From the NCBI GenBank assembly GCA_016290775.1, contig JAEEVF010000001.1, positions 186,001 to 250,000 of the forward strand: a stretch of 64,000 nt of DNA. The letters are read 5' to 3'. Each line of letters begins with the position of its first letter. Position 1 is the first letter of the stretch. The stretch comes from Acetatifactor sp. (GTDB taxonomy: Bacteria; Bacillota; Clostridia; Lachnospirales; Lachnospiraceae). This document shows positions 52,775-61,015 of the stretch, piece by piece. The notes under the pieces were generated by a model. The model was given only the letters and a program-made list of their open reading frames with translations, was not told where the DNA came from and searched no databases. The position numbers and the translations under genes were made by a program.

Positions 52775-52979
52775 GTGTGAAGCTTCTTCACACATTAAAA
52801 CCAAGCAGAGTATCCACTCTCACCTTACGGCAATCGGGCCAGTAAGCGTTCATATCTTGAAGAAACCCATTAGGGTGCTCATTACGTGCATAAGTTGCGC
52901 TCTGTGAGCTGAATTGTCAAGGTCAGGTGGATAGCGATGCTATTCACCTTATTTTTTTCATCTTATGGAGGGCAAAACC
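52775..52979 (+). promoter_or_regulatory. infC operon leader (probable L20 attenuation leader)
   Basis: About 200 bases of leader precede infC. It begins with GTGTGAA gcttc TTCACAC and ends with an intrinsic terminator (52925-52959). Between them are segments that could form alternative pairings. In B. subtilis the infC-rpmI-rplT leader ends in a terminator favoured when free L20 binds a 23S-mimic in the leader. Gene order and terminator position match that system; I have not shown the L20-binding fold. Confidence 0.6.
52925..52959 (+). terminator. Attenuator terminator just before infC
   Basis: AGGTGgATAGC gat GCTATtCACCT followed by tattttttt. It ends a few bases before the infC ribosome site. 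Confidence 0.85.
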
Positions 52980-53486
52980 ATTAGCGAATTAATGATCAAT
53001 GAGGAAATCCGTGACAAGGAGGTCCGCGTCATCGGAGAAGCAGGGCAGCAGCTGGGCATCATGTCCGCAAGAGAAGCACTGGCATTAGCAGAGGAAGCAG
53101 GTTTGGATCTTGTAAAGATCGCGCCTACCGCACAGCCGCCCGTGTGCAGGATCGTTGACTACGGAAAGTTCAAGTATGAGCAGCTTCGCAAGGAAAAGGA
53201 AGCGAAGAAAAAGCAGAAGGTGACGGAGGTAAAGGAAATTCGCCTTTCTCCCAACATTGACACCAATGACTTGAACACCAAGATGAATGCAGCAAGGAAG
53301 TTCCTTTCCAAGGGAGACCGCGTGAAGGTAACGCTTCGTTTCCGCGGCCGTGAGATGGCTCACATGAACACCAGCAAGCATATCCTTGATGATTTCGCCC
53401 AGAATCTTTCCGACGTTGCGGTGATGGAAAAGGCACCCAAGGTCGAGGGAAGAAGTATGACCATGTTTTTAACTGAGAAGCGATAA
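52980..53486 (+). CDS. infC: Translation initiation factor IF-3, AUU start
   Basis: The product is 168 aa when begun at the ATT codon 52980-52982. It shows the IF3 pattern: SELMINEEIRDKEVRVIGEAGQQLGIMS at the N-terminus, PPVCRIVDYGKFKYEQ near residue 62, and VKVTLRFRGREMAHMNTSKHILDDF in the C-domain. The ORF-track ATG at 52965 has only a T-rich tract upstream. ATGGAGGG instead forms the Shine-Dalgarno site seven bases before ATT. An AUU start is the classical feature of infC and allows IF3 to repress its own initiation. It is the first gene of infC-rpmI-rplT. Confidence 0.93.
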   Translation: MSELMINEEIRDKEVRVIGEAGQQLGIMSAREALALAEEAGLDLVKIAPTAQPPVCRIVDYGKFKYEQLRKEKEAKKKQKVTEVKEIRLSPNIDTNDLNTKMNAARKFLSKGDRVKVTLRFRGREMAHMNTSKHILDDFAQNLSDVAVMEKAPKVEGRSMTMFLTEKR

Positions 53487-53552
53487 GCCTAGGGAACATT
53501 GGCAGGTCGCAGAAGTTAAAATAGAGAAAGAAGAGTTTAGGAGGAAACAGTC

Positions 53553-53750
53553 ATGCCCAAAATGAAGTCTAGTAAGTCGGCAGCAAAGCGTTTTAAGGTA
53601 ACCGGTACCGGTAAGTTAAAGAGAGCTAAGGCATATAAGAGCCACATTCTTGCAAAGAAGTCCACGAAGAGAAAGCGTAATCTCAGACAGCCTGCTATTA
53701 CCGATGCAACGAACGTAAAGAACATGAAGAAGATCCTTCCTTATCTGTAA
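53553..53750 (+). CDS. rpmI: 50S ribosomal protein L35
   Basis: The 65-aa basic product matches L35: [31 protein letters not shown] and a C-terminal [15 protein letters not shown] ttaggaggaaacagtc. It lies between infC and rplT in the canonical operon. Confidence 0.98.
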   Translation: MPKMKSSKSAAKRFKVTGTGKLKRAKAYKSHILAKKSTKRKRNLRQPAITDATNVKNMKKILPYL

Positions 53751-53808
53751 TCAGATCGGAAGAAAACGTTTGAGAAAATTATTATCTTAGGTTTGGAGGA
53801 AAAGAGAG

Positions 53809-54165
53809 ATGGCAAGAATTAAAGGTGGCTTAAATGCCAAGAAAAAGCACAATAGAGTTTTGAAGCTTGCAAAGGGCTACAGAGGAGCAAGAAGCAAGCA
53901 GTACAGAGTAGCAAAGCAGTCCGTTATGAGAGCACTGACCAGCGCATATGCAGGCAGAAAGCAGAGAAAGCGTCAGTTCAGACAGCTCTGGATCGCTCGT
54001 ATCAATGCAGCAGCAAGACTGAACGGTCTTTCCTACAGCAAGTTTATGTATGGCCTTAAGCTTGCAGGCATTGACATGAACAGAAAGATGCTTGCCGAGA
54101 TGGCAGTTAGCGATGCAGACGGCTTCAAGAGCCTTGCAGAGCTTGCAAAGAGCAAGATCGCATAA
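53809..54165 (+). CDS. rplT: 50S ribosomal protein L20
   Basis: The 118-aa product matches L20: [28 protein letters not shown] at the N-terminus, then [28 protein letters not shown]20 assembles early on 23S rRNA and in Firmicutes represses its own operon through the leader. RBS tttggaggaaaagagag. No terminator follows directly; the hairpin at 54210-54253 may stop read-through into glmS. Confidence 0.98.
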   Translation: MARIKGGLNAKKKHNRVLKLAKGYRGARSKQYRVAKQSVMRALTSAYAGRKQRKRQFRQLWIARINAAARLNGLSYSKFMYGLKLAGIDMNRKMLAEMAVSDADGFKSLAELAKSKIA

Positions 54166-54170
54166 AAAGC

Positions 54171-54199
54171 TTGATTATTTTGTCATAAAAGGATAAAAT
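54171..54199 (+). promoter_or_regulatory. Promoter for glmS
   Basis: TTGATT, 17 bases, TAAAAT. Predicted start near 54206, so the message begins almost at the foot of the hairpin that follows. Confidence 0.7.
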
Positions 54200-54209
54200 G
54201 AAGCTTGGA

Positions 54210-54253
54210 CAAAGGAGTCCTGCCCTTCGAGGGTTGGGACTCCTTTACTCTTT
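54210..54253 (+). terminator. Terminator-like hairpin in the glmS leader (attenuator or rplT terminator)
   Basis: AAAGGAGTCC, an inner stem CCCTTCGAGGG, then GGACTCCTTT followed by actcttttttt. It lies between the glmS promoter and its ribosome site (ttggaggttaggg). It may end read-through from rplT and partly attenuate glmS. There is no glmS ribozyme here. Confidence 0.7.
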
Positions 54254-54270
54254 TTTGGAGGTTAGGGTAT

Positions 54271-56112
54271 ATGTGCGGAATTGTTGGATTTGTAGGTAAT
54301 CATCAGGCAGCGCCGATCCTTTTGGATGGCTTGTCAAAGCTTGAGTATCGTGGCTATGATTCAGCCGGCATTGTGGTTCGCGACGGTGACAAACAGGCAG
54401 AGATCGTAAAGGCGAAGGGAAGGCTCAAGATCCTGGCAGAGAAGACCAACGACGGAAAGTCCGTTCCCGGCTGTTGCGGCATCGGCCATACGCGTTGGGC
54501 GACGCATGGCGAACCCTCCGAGATCAACGCACATCCTCACGTGAGCGGTGACGACATCAACGTTGTCGCAGTGCATAACGGCATCATCGAAAACTATCAG
54601 GAGATCCGCGAAAAGTTGATCCGCAAGGGCTACAAATTCTACTCCCAGACGGATACGGAAGTTCTGGTAAAATATGTTGATTACTATTACAAGAAATATG
54701 CCATGGGCCCCATCGACGCCATTGCAAAGACCATGGTGCGTGTACGCGGTTCTTACGCTTTGGCAGTTATGTTCAAGGACTTCCCAGGAGAGATCTACGT
54801 TGCCCGCAAGGACAGCCCCATGATCCTTGGCGTAGAGGGCGATGAATCCTATATCGCCTCTGACGTTCCCGCCATTTTGAAATATGCAAGAAACGTATAT
54901 TACATCGGGAATCTGGAGATGGCAAGGGTTCGCGCCGGTGAAGTGACCTTCTTTAACCTCGACGGCGACGTGATCGAAAAGGAACTGACGGAGATCAAGT
55001 GGGATGCGGAAGCTGCTGAAAAGGGCGGCTATGAGCATTTCATGATCAAGGAGATCCACGAGCAGCCCAGAGCCGTGCTTGACACTTTGAATTCCGTGAT
55101 CAAGAATGATGCGATCGACTTAAGCGAAGTCGGACTTTCCGAGGAGCAGATAAAGGACATTCATCAGATTCATATCGTGGCCTGCGGAAGCGCCTATCAC
55201 GTGGGCGTCGTGACGCAGTACGTTATGGAGGATCTTGCGAAAATCCCCGTTCGCGTGGAGTTTGCATCGGAATTCAGATATCGCAACCCCTTGCTGAACG
55301 AAAAGGACCTTGTCGTGATCATCAGCCAGTCCGGTGAGACGGCTGACTCCCTTGCGGCACTAAGGCTTGCAAAGGAGAAGGGCGTAAAGACGCTGGGCAT
55401 CGTGAACGTGATCGGTTCCACCATCGCAAGGGAAGCAGACAACGTGTTCTATACCATGGCAGGCCCGGAGATCGCGGTTGCGACGACCAAGGCCTATAGC
55501 GCTCAGCTGATCGCGGGATATCTTCTCGCCATCCAGTTCGCAAAGGTGCGCGGCGAGATCGATGCGGATGCATATGCACACTTCATTTCTGAATTGCAGA
55601 CCTTGCCCGGAAAGATCTCGAAGGTTTTGGAAGACAAGGAACGCATTCAGTGGTTTGCCTCCAAATTCGCGGCGGCAAAGGACGTGTTCTTCCTTGGAAG
55701 GGGCATCGATTATGCCATCAGCCTTGAGGGAAGCCTTAAGATGAAGGAGATCAGCTACATCCACAGCGAAGCTTATGCAGCCGGCGAACTCAAGCACGGC
55801 ACCATCACCTTGATCGAGGACGGCACCATGGTCATCAGCGTACTGACCCAAAAGGAACTCTTTGAGAAGATGATCAGCAACATGGTGGAGGTGAAGAGCC
55901 GCGGAGCATACCTCATGGGCCTTACGACCTATGGCAATTACAGCATCGAGGATACGGCGAACTTCAGCGTGTTCGTGCCGCAGATCGATCAGCATTTCGT
56001 GGCAAGTCTTGCCGTGGTTCCGTTGCAGCTCCTTGGCTATTACGTAAGCCTTGCAAGGGGCCTTGACGTAGATAAGCCAAGGAATCTTGCAAAGAGCGTG
56101 ACGGTAGAATAA
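54271..56112 (+). CDS. glmS: Glutamine-fructose-6-phosphate aminotransferase (isomerizing)
   Basis: The 613-aa product begins MCGIVGFVGN, with the catalytic Cys exposed after Met removal, and has a class II glutamine amidotransferase domain (GIGHTRWATHGEPSEINAHPH). Two SIS sugar-isomerase domains follow (CGSAYHVGVV, ISQSGETADSLAALRLAKEKG, TKAYSAQ) and a C-terminal DKPRNLAKSVTVE. It makes glucosamine-6-phosphate from F6P and glutamine, the first step to cell-wall amino sugars. ATG 54271 is chosen because ttggaggttaggg precedes it and Cys2 must be N-terminal; the 635-aa frame is wrong. The leader is only about 65 bases and lacks the ribozyme that usually controls this gene in Firmicutes. Confidence 0.97.
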   Translation: MCGIVGFVGNHQAAPILLDGLSKLEYRGYDSAGIVVRDGDKQAEIVKAKGRLKILAEKTNDGKSVPGCCGIGHTRWATHGEPSEINAHPHVSGDDINVVAVHNGIIENYQEIREKLIRKGYKFYSQTDTEVLVKYVDYYYKKYAMGPIDAIAKTMVRVRGSYALAVMFKDFPGEIYVARKDSPMILGVEGDESYIASDVPAILKYARNVYYIGNLEMARVRAGEVTFFNLDGDVIEKELTEIKWDAEAAEKGGYEHFMIKEIHEQPRAVLDTLNSVIKNDAIDLSEVGLSEEQIKDIHQIHIVACGSAYHVGVVTQYVMEDLAKIPVRVEFASEFRYRNPLLNEKDLVVIISQSGETADSLAALRLAKEKGVKTLGIVNVIGSTIAREADNVFYTMAGPEIAVATTKAYSAQLIAGYLLAIQFAKVRGEIDADAYAHFISELQTLPGKISKVLEDKERIQWFASKFAAAKDVFFLGRGIDYAISLEGSLKMKEISYIHSEAYAAGELKHGTITLIEDGTMVISVLTQKELFEKMISNMVEVKSRGAYLMGLTTYGNYSIEDTANFSVFVPQIDQHFVASLAVVPLQLLGYYVSLARGLDVDKPRNLAKSVTVE

Positions 56113-56125
56113 ACGAGATAAGCAA

Positions 56126-56160
56126 AAACCCCTTGGGCACAAGGCTCAAGGGGCTTTTTG
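56126..56160. terminator. Bidirectional terminator between glmS and tRNA-Gly
   Basis: CCCCTTGgGC acaag GCtCAAGGGG with ctttttg on the plus strand and gtttttgc on the minus strand. Confidence 0.88.
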
Positions 56161-56162
56161 AG

Positions 56163-56233
<71 letters not shown>

Positions 56234-56316
56234 AAACGCATAAATCACGCAAGAAACAGTATATCACGTCGCAGGCCGATTGACTAGCCCTATTTTTCAA
56301 AAACAAGATTTTTTTG

Positions 56317-56345
56317 TTTACTTCTAAAAACAAAGGTGCTATGAT
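56317..56345 (+). promoter_or_regulatory. Promoter for iorA-iorB-paaK
   Basis: TTTACT, 17 bases, TGC-TATGAT (extended -10). Predicted start near 56352. Confidence 0.65.
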
Positions 56346-56394
56346 ATAAAAGGTTTTTTGTATTCACGTGAGAAAATGGAAGGGTTGAAGTGGA

Positions 56395-58125
56395 ATGAAG
56401 CGTTTAATGTTAGGTAATCAGGCCTTTGCCCGTGGACTTTACGAGGCAGGCTGCAGCGTTGTTTCCAGCTATCCCGGCACCCCCAGCACCGAGGTGACGG
56501 AGGAAGCGGCAAAGTACGATGAGATCTATTGTGAGTGGGCTCCCAACGAGAAGGTTGCCATGGAAGTGGCCTTTGGCGCATGCCTTGCCGGAAAGAGAAG
56601 CTTTTGCGGCATGAAGCACGTAGGCCTGAACGTGGCTGCGGACCCGCTCTTTACTTGTTCTTATACTGGCGTAAATGCAGGCATGATCATCTGCGTGGCA
56701 GATGACCCTGGCATGCATTCTTCCCAGAATGAGCAGGATTCCAGACATTATGCCATGGCCGCAAAGGTACCGATGCTCGAGCCTGCAGATTCCGCAGAAG
56801 CCCGTGGTTTTGTGAAGAAGGCATATGAGATCTCCGAAGAATTCGATACGCCCGTCATTATGAAGATGTGCACGCGCGTGGCACACTCTCAGAGCGTCGT
56901 TGAAGAGAAGGAGCGCGTTCTTCCTGAGAAGAAGCCCTACGTAAAGAATATCGCAAAGTACGTGATGATGCCCGGAAATGCCATCCGCCGTCATCCTTTC
57001 GTGGAAGAGAGAACCAGAAAGCTGATCGCATTTGCTGAGACGACGGACTTAAACCGCGTGGAAATGGGCGACATGAAGCTCGGCATCATTACTTCTTCCA
57101 CAAGTTATCAGTACGTGAAGGAAGTGTTTGGTGAGAATGCCTGCATCCTGAAGCTCGGCATGATCCATCCCCTTCCAGAGAAATTGATCCTGAACTTTGC
57201 TTCCATGGTGGAAAAGCTTGTGATCGTGGAAGAACTGGATCCCGTGATCGAAGAGCACTGCAAGGTTCTGGGCCTTACGGTGACCGGTAAGGACGTGCTT
57301 CCGATGGAAGGTGAGTTCTCACAGAACCTCATCGCTGAAAAGCTTGGTGTGTCCGTACCCGTATCGAAAAAACTTGAGGAAAGCCTTCCCGGCAGACCTC
57401 CCGTAATGTGCGCAGGCTGCCCTCACAGAGGCTTGTTCTTCACGCTTGCGAAGAATAAATGCACCGTTCTCGGTGACATCGGATGTTATACCCTCGGTGC
57501 CGTGGCACCTCTTAACGCCATGGAAATGACGCTTTGTATGGGTGCTTCCATTAGCTCGCTCCATGGCTTTAACAAGGCACTTGGCGCAGAGAGTGAGGGC
57601 AAGACCGTGGCAGTCATCGGTGATTCCACGTTCATGCATTCCGGCATGACGGGCCTTGCCAACGTGGCATATAACCAGAGCAATTCCACGGTGATCATTC
57701 TGGACAATTCCATCACCGGCATGACGGGACATCAGCAGAACCCGACGACCGGATATAACATTAAGGGCGACCCCGCAGGAAAGATCGATCTCGAGGCACT
57801 TTGCAAGGCAATGGGCTTTGAGCGCGTTCGTGTCGTGGATCCTTATGATCTCGCACAGTGCGACGCAGTCATCAAGGAGGAGCTTGCCGCCAATGCACCT
57901 TCCGTGATCATTTCCAGACGTCCTTGTGCACTGCTGAAGTACGTAAAGCATGAAAAGCCTCTGAAGGTGGTCTGCGAGAAGTGTGTTGGCTGTAAGAGCT
58001 GCATGCGTCTTGGCTGTCCTGCCATCAGCGTGAAGGACGGTAAGGCCTGCATCGACACGACGCTTTGCGTTGGATGCGGCGTTTGCAAACAGCTGTGCAA
58101 GTTTGATGCACTGCAGAACGGGTAA
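56395..58125 (+). CDS. iorA: Indolepyruvate:ferredoxin oxidoreductase, alpha subunit
   Basis: The 576-aa product has the IorA layout. A pyrimidine-binding 2-oxoacid oxidoreductase domain comes first (LMLGNQAFARGLYEAGCSVVSSYPGTPSTE). The TPP-binding domain has CAGCPHRGLF, GDIGCYTLG and GDSTFMHSGMTGL. The C-terminus carries a double [4Fe-4S] ferredoxin domain (CEKCVGCKSCMRLGCP, CVGCGVCKQLCK). With IorB it oxidatively decarboxylates aryl pyruvates from Trp, Phe and Tyr to arylacetyl-CoA and reduces ferredoxin. RBS ggaagggttgaagtgga. It begins a three-gene operon with iorB and paaK. Confidence 0.96.
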   Translation: MKRLMLGNQAFARGLYEAGCSVVSSYPGTPSTEVTEEAAKYDEIYCEWAPNEKVAMEVAFGACLAGKRSFCGMKHVGLNVAADPLFTCSYTGVNAGMIICVADDPGMHSSQNEQDSRHYAMAAKVPMLEPADSAEARGFVKKAYEISEEFDTPVIMKMCTRVAHSQSVVEEKERVLPEKKPYVKNIAKYVMMPGNAIRRHPFVEERTRKLIAFAETTDLNRVEMGDMKLGIITSSTSYQYVKEVFGENACILKLGMIHPLPEKLILNFASMVEKLVIVEELDPVIEEHCKVLGLTVTGKDVLPMEGEFSQNLIAEKLGVSVPVSKKLEESLPGRPPVMCAGCPHRGLFFTLAKNKCTVLGDIGCYTLGAVAPLNAMEMTLCMGASISSLHGFNKALGAESEGKTVAVIGDSTFMHSGMTGLANVAYNQSNSTVIILDNSITGMTGHQQNPTTGYNIKGDPAGKIDLEALCKAMGFERVRVVDPYDLAQCDAVIKEELAANAPSVIISRRPCALLKYVKHEKPLKVVCEKCVGCKSCMRLGCPAISVKDGKACIDTTLCVGCGVCKQLCKFDALQNG

Positions 58126-58142
58126 GGAAGGGGATGAGCCAA

Positions 58143-58712
58143 ATGACAAAGAACATTATGATCGTAGGCGTTGGCGGACAGGGATCCCTTCTGGCCAGCA
58201 AATTATTAGGACACTTACTCCTTTCGGAAGGATATGACGTGAAGGTATCCGAGGTGCATGGCATGAGCCAGCGCGGCGGAAGCGTCGTGACCTACGTAAG
58301 ATTTGGTAAGAAAGTATATTCCCCCATTATTGACAAGGGACAGGCGGACTTCATCGTTTCGTTTGAAAAGCTGGAAGCAGCAAGATATCTGGAGTACCTC
58401 AAGGAAGACGGACGCATCGTCGTGAACACGCAGGAGATCGATCCCATGCCCGTTATCACCGGAGCGGCAAAATATCCCGAGGACCTTGTGGCAAAGATGG
58501 AAGCGCTCGGAGCAAAGGTGGATGCAATGGATTGCCTTTCCTTGGCGGAGCAGGCAGGCTCCTCCAAGGCCGTGAACATCGTGCTCATGGGACGCCTTTC
58601 CAGATATTTTGACGAGATTTCCTTGGAAAGGTGGCAGAAAGCCATTGAAGAGTGTGTTCCCGCAAAGTTTTTGGAACTCAACCAAAAGGCATTCCTTTTG
58701 GGAAGGGGTTAA
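58143..58712 (+). CDS. iorB: Indolepyruvate:ferredoxin oxidoreductase, beta subunit
   Basis: The 189-aa product is the pyruvate ferredoxin oxidoreductase gamma-type subunit: IMIVGVGGQGSLLASKLLGHLLL, EVHGMSQRGGSVVTYVRFG, and a C-terminal LELNQKAFLLGRG. It completes the IorAB complex. ATG 58143 (MTKNIMIVG) is preferred over 58134 because aaggaagggg is nine bases away from it but directly adjacent to 58134. It follows iorA by 17 bases. Confidence 0.94.
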   Translation: MTKNIMIVGVGGQGSLLASKLLGHLLLSEGYDVKVSEVHGMSQRGGSVVTYVRFGKKVYSPIIDKGQADFIVSFEKLEAARYLEYLKEDGRIVVNTQEIDPMPVITGAAKYPEDLVAKMEALGAKVDAMDCLSLAEQAGSSKAVNIVLMGRLSRYFDEISLERWQKAIEECVPAKFLELNQKAFLLGRG

Positions 58713-58803
58713 TGGTACTTGCAGGAGACCTATAGACCTAAGGACGGAATAACAGACACAATGCAAATCAGTAGCAGCAACGAAAAAGAAGGAGACAGGA
58801 TCG

Positions 58804-60108
58804 ATGGGAAATTATTTTCAGCCCGAAATTGAGACCATGCCCGTGGAGCAGCTGAAGGTGCTTCAGAGCGAGAGGTTGGTGGAACAGGTAAAGTACGTGT
58901 ATGATCACGTGAAATTTTACCATGACAAGATGGATGAAGCGGGCGTTAAGCCGTGGGACATTCACGGAGTAGAGGATCTTCACAAGCTTCCCTTCATCAA
59001 CAAGGATGATCTTCGCGATCAGTATCCTTACGGACTTTTGGGCGTGCCTCTTTCTGAGTGCGTGCGCATTCAGTCCACCAGTGGCACGACGGGACGCCGC
59101 GTGGTTGCATTCTACACCCAGGCAGATTTGGACGTTTGGGAGGAGTGCTGCGCAAGAGCCATCATGGCAGCAGGCGGAACGAAGGACGACGTAGTACACG
59201 TATGCTATGGCTATGGCTTGTTTACTGGCGGCCCCGGATTAAACGGCGGTTCACACAAGGTGGGATGCCTTACGCTTCCCATGTCCTCCGGTAACACGGA
59301 GCGTCAGCTTCAGTTCATGGAGGATCTCGGTTCCACGATCCTTTGCTGCACGCCTTCTTATGCAGCAAACCTCGGCGAGAGCATTACGGCAAGAGGGCTG
59401 AAGGACAAGATCAAGCTGAAGGCTGGTATCTTTGGCGCTGAGCCTTGGACCGAAGAGATGCGTCACAACATCGAAGAGACCTTAGGCATTAAGGCATATG
59501 ATATCTACGGACTGACCGAGATTTCCGGTCCTGGCGTATCCTTCGAGTGCGAAGAGCAGAAGGGCATGCACGTGCAGGAGGACCATTTCATTCCTGAGAT
59601 CATCAATCCCGAGACGGGCGAAGTGCTTCCCGAGGGCGAGGTAGGCGAGCTTGTATTCAGCTGCATCACCAAGAAAGCCTTCCCGCTGCTTCGTTATCGC
59701 ACGAGAGACCTTTGCTACCTGACCAGAGAGAAGTGCTCCTGCGGAAGAACGCATATCCGCATGCATAAGCCGATGGGCAGAAGCGATGACATGATGGTAG
59801 TCAAGGGCGTTAACGTATGGCCTTCCCAGATCGAGGCAGTTCTTTTGAATCAGGGCTATCAGGCAAACTATCAGATCGTTGTTGACCGTGTTGGTAACAA
59901 TGACACGATCGAAGTACAGGTAGAGCTTACGCCTGATATGGTGGCAAATCCCACGCTGACCGTTGCTGAGCGTCAGAAGAAGATCGTGCATGGTCTTAAG
60001 AGCATGCTTGGTATTCTGGTTGAGGTGAAGGTCGTAGATCCCCTCACGATCCCGAGAAGCGAAGGCAAGGCAAAGCGCGTTGTGGACAAGAGAGATCTTT
60101 ATCGCTAA
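58804..60108 (+). CDS. paaK: Phenylacetate-CoA ligase (aryl-CoA ligase)
   Basis: The 434-aa adenylate-forming enzyme has the P-loop QSTSGTTGRRVVAFYT, YGLTEISGPGVSFEC, YRTRDLCYLTREKCSCGRTH and the C-terminal RSEGKAKRVVDKR. It interconverts arylacetate, CoA and ATP with arylacetyl-CoA. Next to IorAB in fermenters it probably runs toward acid and ATP, so that amino-acid fermentation yields energy; that direction is an inference. RBS agaaggagacaggatcg. It lies 91 bases after iorB with no terminator between, then ends at its own terminator. Confidence 0.94.
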   Translation: MGNYFQPEIETMPVEQLKVLQSERLVEQVKYVYDHVKFYHDKMDEAGVKPWDIHGVEDLHKLPFINKDDLRDQYPYGLLGVPLSECVRIQSTSGTTGRRVVAFYTQADLDVWEECCARAIMAAGGTKDDVVHVCYGYGLFTGGPGLNGGSHKVGCLTLPMSSGNTERQLQFMEDLGSTILCCTPSYAANLGESITARGLKDKIKLKAGIFGAEPWTEEMRHNIEETLGIKAYDIYGLTEISGPGVSFECEEQKGMHVQEDHFIPEIINPETGEVLPEGEVGELVFSCITKKAFPLLRYRTRDLCYLTREKCSCGRTHIRMHKPMGRSDDMMVVKGVNVWPSQIEAVLLNQGYQANYQIVVDRVGNNDTIEVQVELTPDMVANPTLTVAERQKKIVHGLKSMLGILVEVKVVDPLTIPRSEGKAKRVVDKRDLYR

Positions 60109-60120
60109 GAAAAAGAATGA

Positions 60121-60152
60121 TGGGCCGTGCAGAAATGCACGGCCTTTTTGTG
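60121..60152 (+). terminator. Intrinsic terminator after paaK
   Basis: GGCCGTGCA gaaa TGCACGGCC followed by tttttgtg. Confidence 0.92.
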
Positions 60153-60273
60153 TGGAAATTAAGAAATTTTTTACCTATTCAAGGGACCAAAATTGTGATA
60201 GAATGATAACTGAGTTGTTAGGATTTCGTTCAATCGAGATCCAATCTTGGGGAAACAATTGGGGGAAAACGAA

Positions 60274-60720
60274 ATGTTAAAGTACGAGCAGTGGTTACAG
60301 ATGGCCGACAGCCTGAAGGGTCAGATCGAGGACTTTCTTCGGGTGACAAATTATTTTGATCAGGAGCAGGTATATATTCCTGACATGATCCCTTCTGCGG
60401 AGACTCTTTACGTGCAGGAGCAGCTTTCGCGCTTTTGTCACGAGCTGGAAGAGGCTTATTATCAGATGAAGAGGATGAACGCCAAGGTGGTTCGCGAGGG
60501 CAAGCTTCGCTTAGGACCTAACGGGCGTTATTGGCTGGACAATGAGGAATTGCCTTGCGGAAGAAGCGTGGAGCTCCTTTATGATGACGGCACGGGCCTT
60601 GGGAACATGGAATCCTGGCATGCAGGCCGCATCGATCACGATGGCAGCAAGTATTATTTCACGGGCAAGCGAAACCTAAAGCTGGACGGCGTCACCGCGC
60701 GCATGAAGCAGCATCTTTGA
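60274..60720 (+). CDS. DUF5348-like protein
   Basis: The 148-aa product has an N-terminal helical half (MLKYEQWLQMADSLKGQIEDFLR, LSRFCHELEEAYYQMKRMN) and a C-terminal beta-rich half (GKLRLGPNGRYWLDNEELPCGRSVELLY, WHAGRIDHDGSKYYFTGKR). That half resembles DUF5348, known from Lachnospiraceae genomes and mobile elements, with no known function. The ATG at 60274 follows ttgggggaaaacga. An extended -10 (TGA-TAGAAT, 60199-60204) with a weak -35 (TATTCA) may drive it. It has no terminator of its own before the ribozyme leader, so read-through into the amino-sugar operon is possible. Confidence 0.7.
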   Translation: MLKYEQWLQMADSLKGQIEDFLRVTNYFDQEQVYIPDMIPSAETLYVQEQLSRFCHELEEAYYQMKRMNAKVVREGKLRLGPNGRYWLDNEELPCGRSVELLYDDGTGLGNMESWHAGRIDHDGSKYYFTGKRNLKLDGVTARMKQHL

Positions 60721-60741
60721 TCCACGTGATTTGATTTGGAA

Positions 60742-60782
60742 ACGTCGTTTTCCCATTCCATTTCCATGAAAGAAAACGACGT
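60742..60782 (+). other. 11-base inverted repeat upstream of the ribozyme
   Basis: ACGTCGTTTTC, 19 bases, GAAAACGACGT, perfect arms. No T-run follows, so not an intrinsic terminator. It may be a dyad operator or a structural element at the start of the ribozyme transcript. Confidence 0.6.
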
Positions 60783-60825
60783 CACCATAGAACGTAAAAT
60801 GGTTCCATTCGCCTGGAGGAAGAGG

Positions 60826-60990
60826 GGATCATTAGCGCCTGGACCGTAATTGGTTGACGAGGGTTGGCAGTTATCGAAAGACTCGGCGGATTCTGCCACG
60901 GCCACGGCGGGTCGACACGAAGAGAGCAAAAAGCGGAATGAAAACCGTAACAGAGGCTCTTCGAACGCCTATCAGAAAGACAGCGCGGAG
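60826..60990 (+). ncRNA. glmS self-cleaving ribozyme/riboswitch, not next to glmS
   Basis: The sequence follows the known glmS ribozyme core in order: ATTA|GCGCCTGGAC, then GTTGACGAGGG, TATCGA, CGGCGGAT, and CCGTAACAGAGG. The predicted cleavage site is between A60834 and G60835. TGGCAG pairs with CTGCCA across the TATCGA...CGGCGG core, and ACGG pairs with CCGT in the next helix, as in Bacillus ribozymes. Glucosamine-6-phosphate acts as a coenzyme for cleavage and the cleaved message is degraded. Here it lies 26-180 bases upstream of an acyltransferase-nagB-glmM operon; glmS is 6 kb away. Confidence 0.92.
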
Positions 60991-61015
60991 AAGCGCTGAA
61001 AGGTAAGGAGATTTT

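Noticed and set aside
60080-60280. 66-aa ORF after paaK
   Set aside because: Spans the paaK terminator and the start of the DUF5348 gene; no ribosome site.
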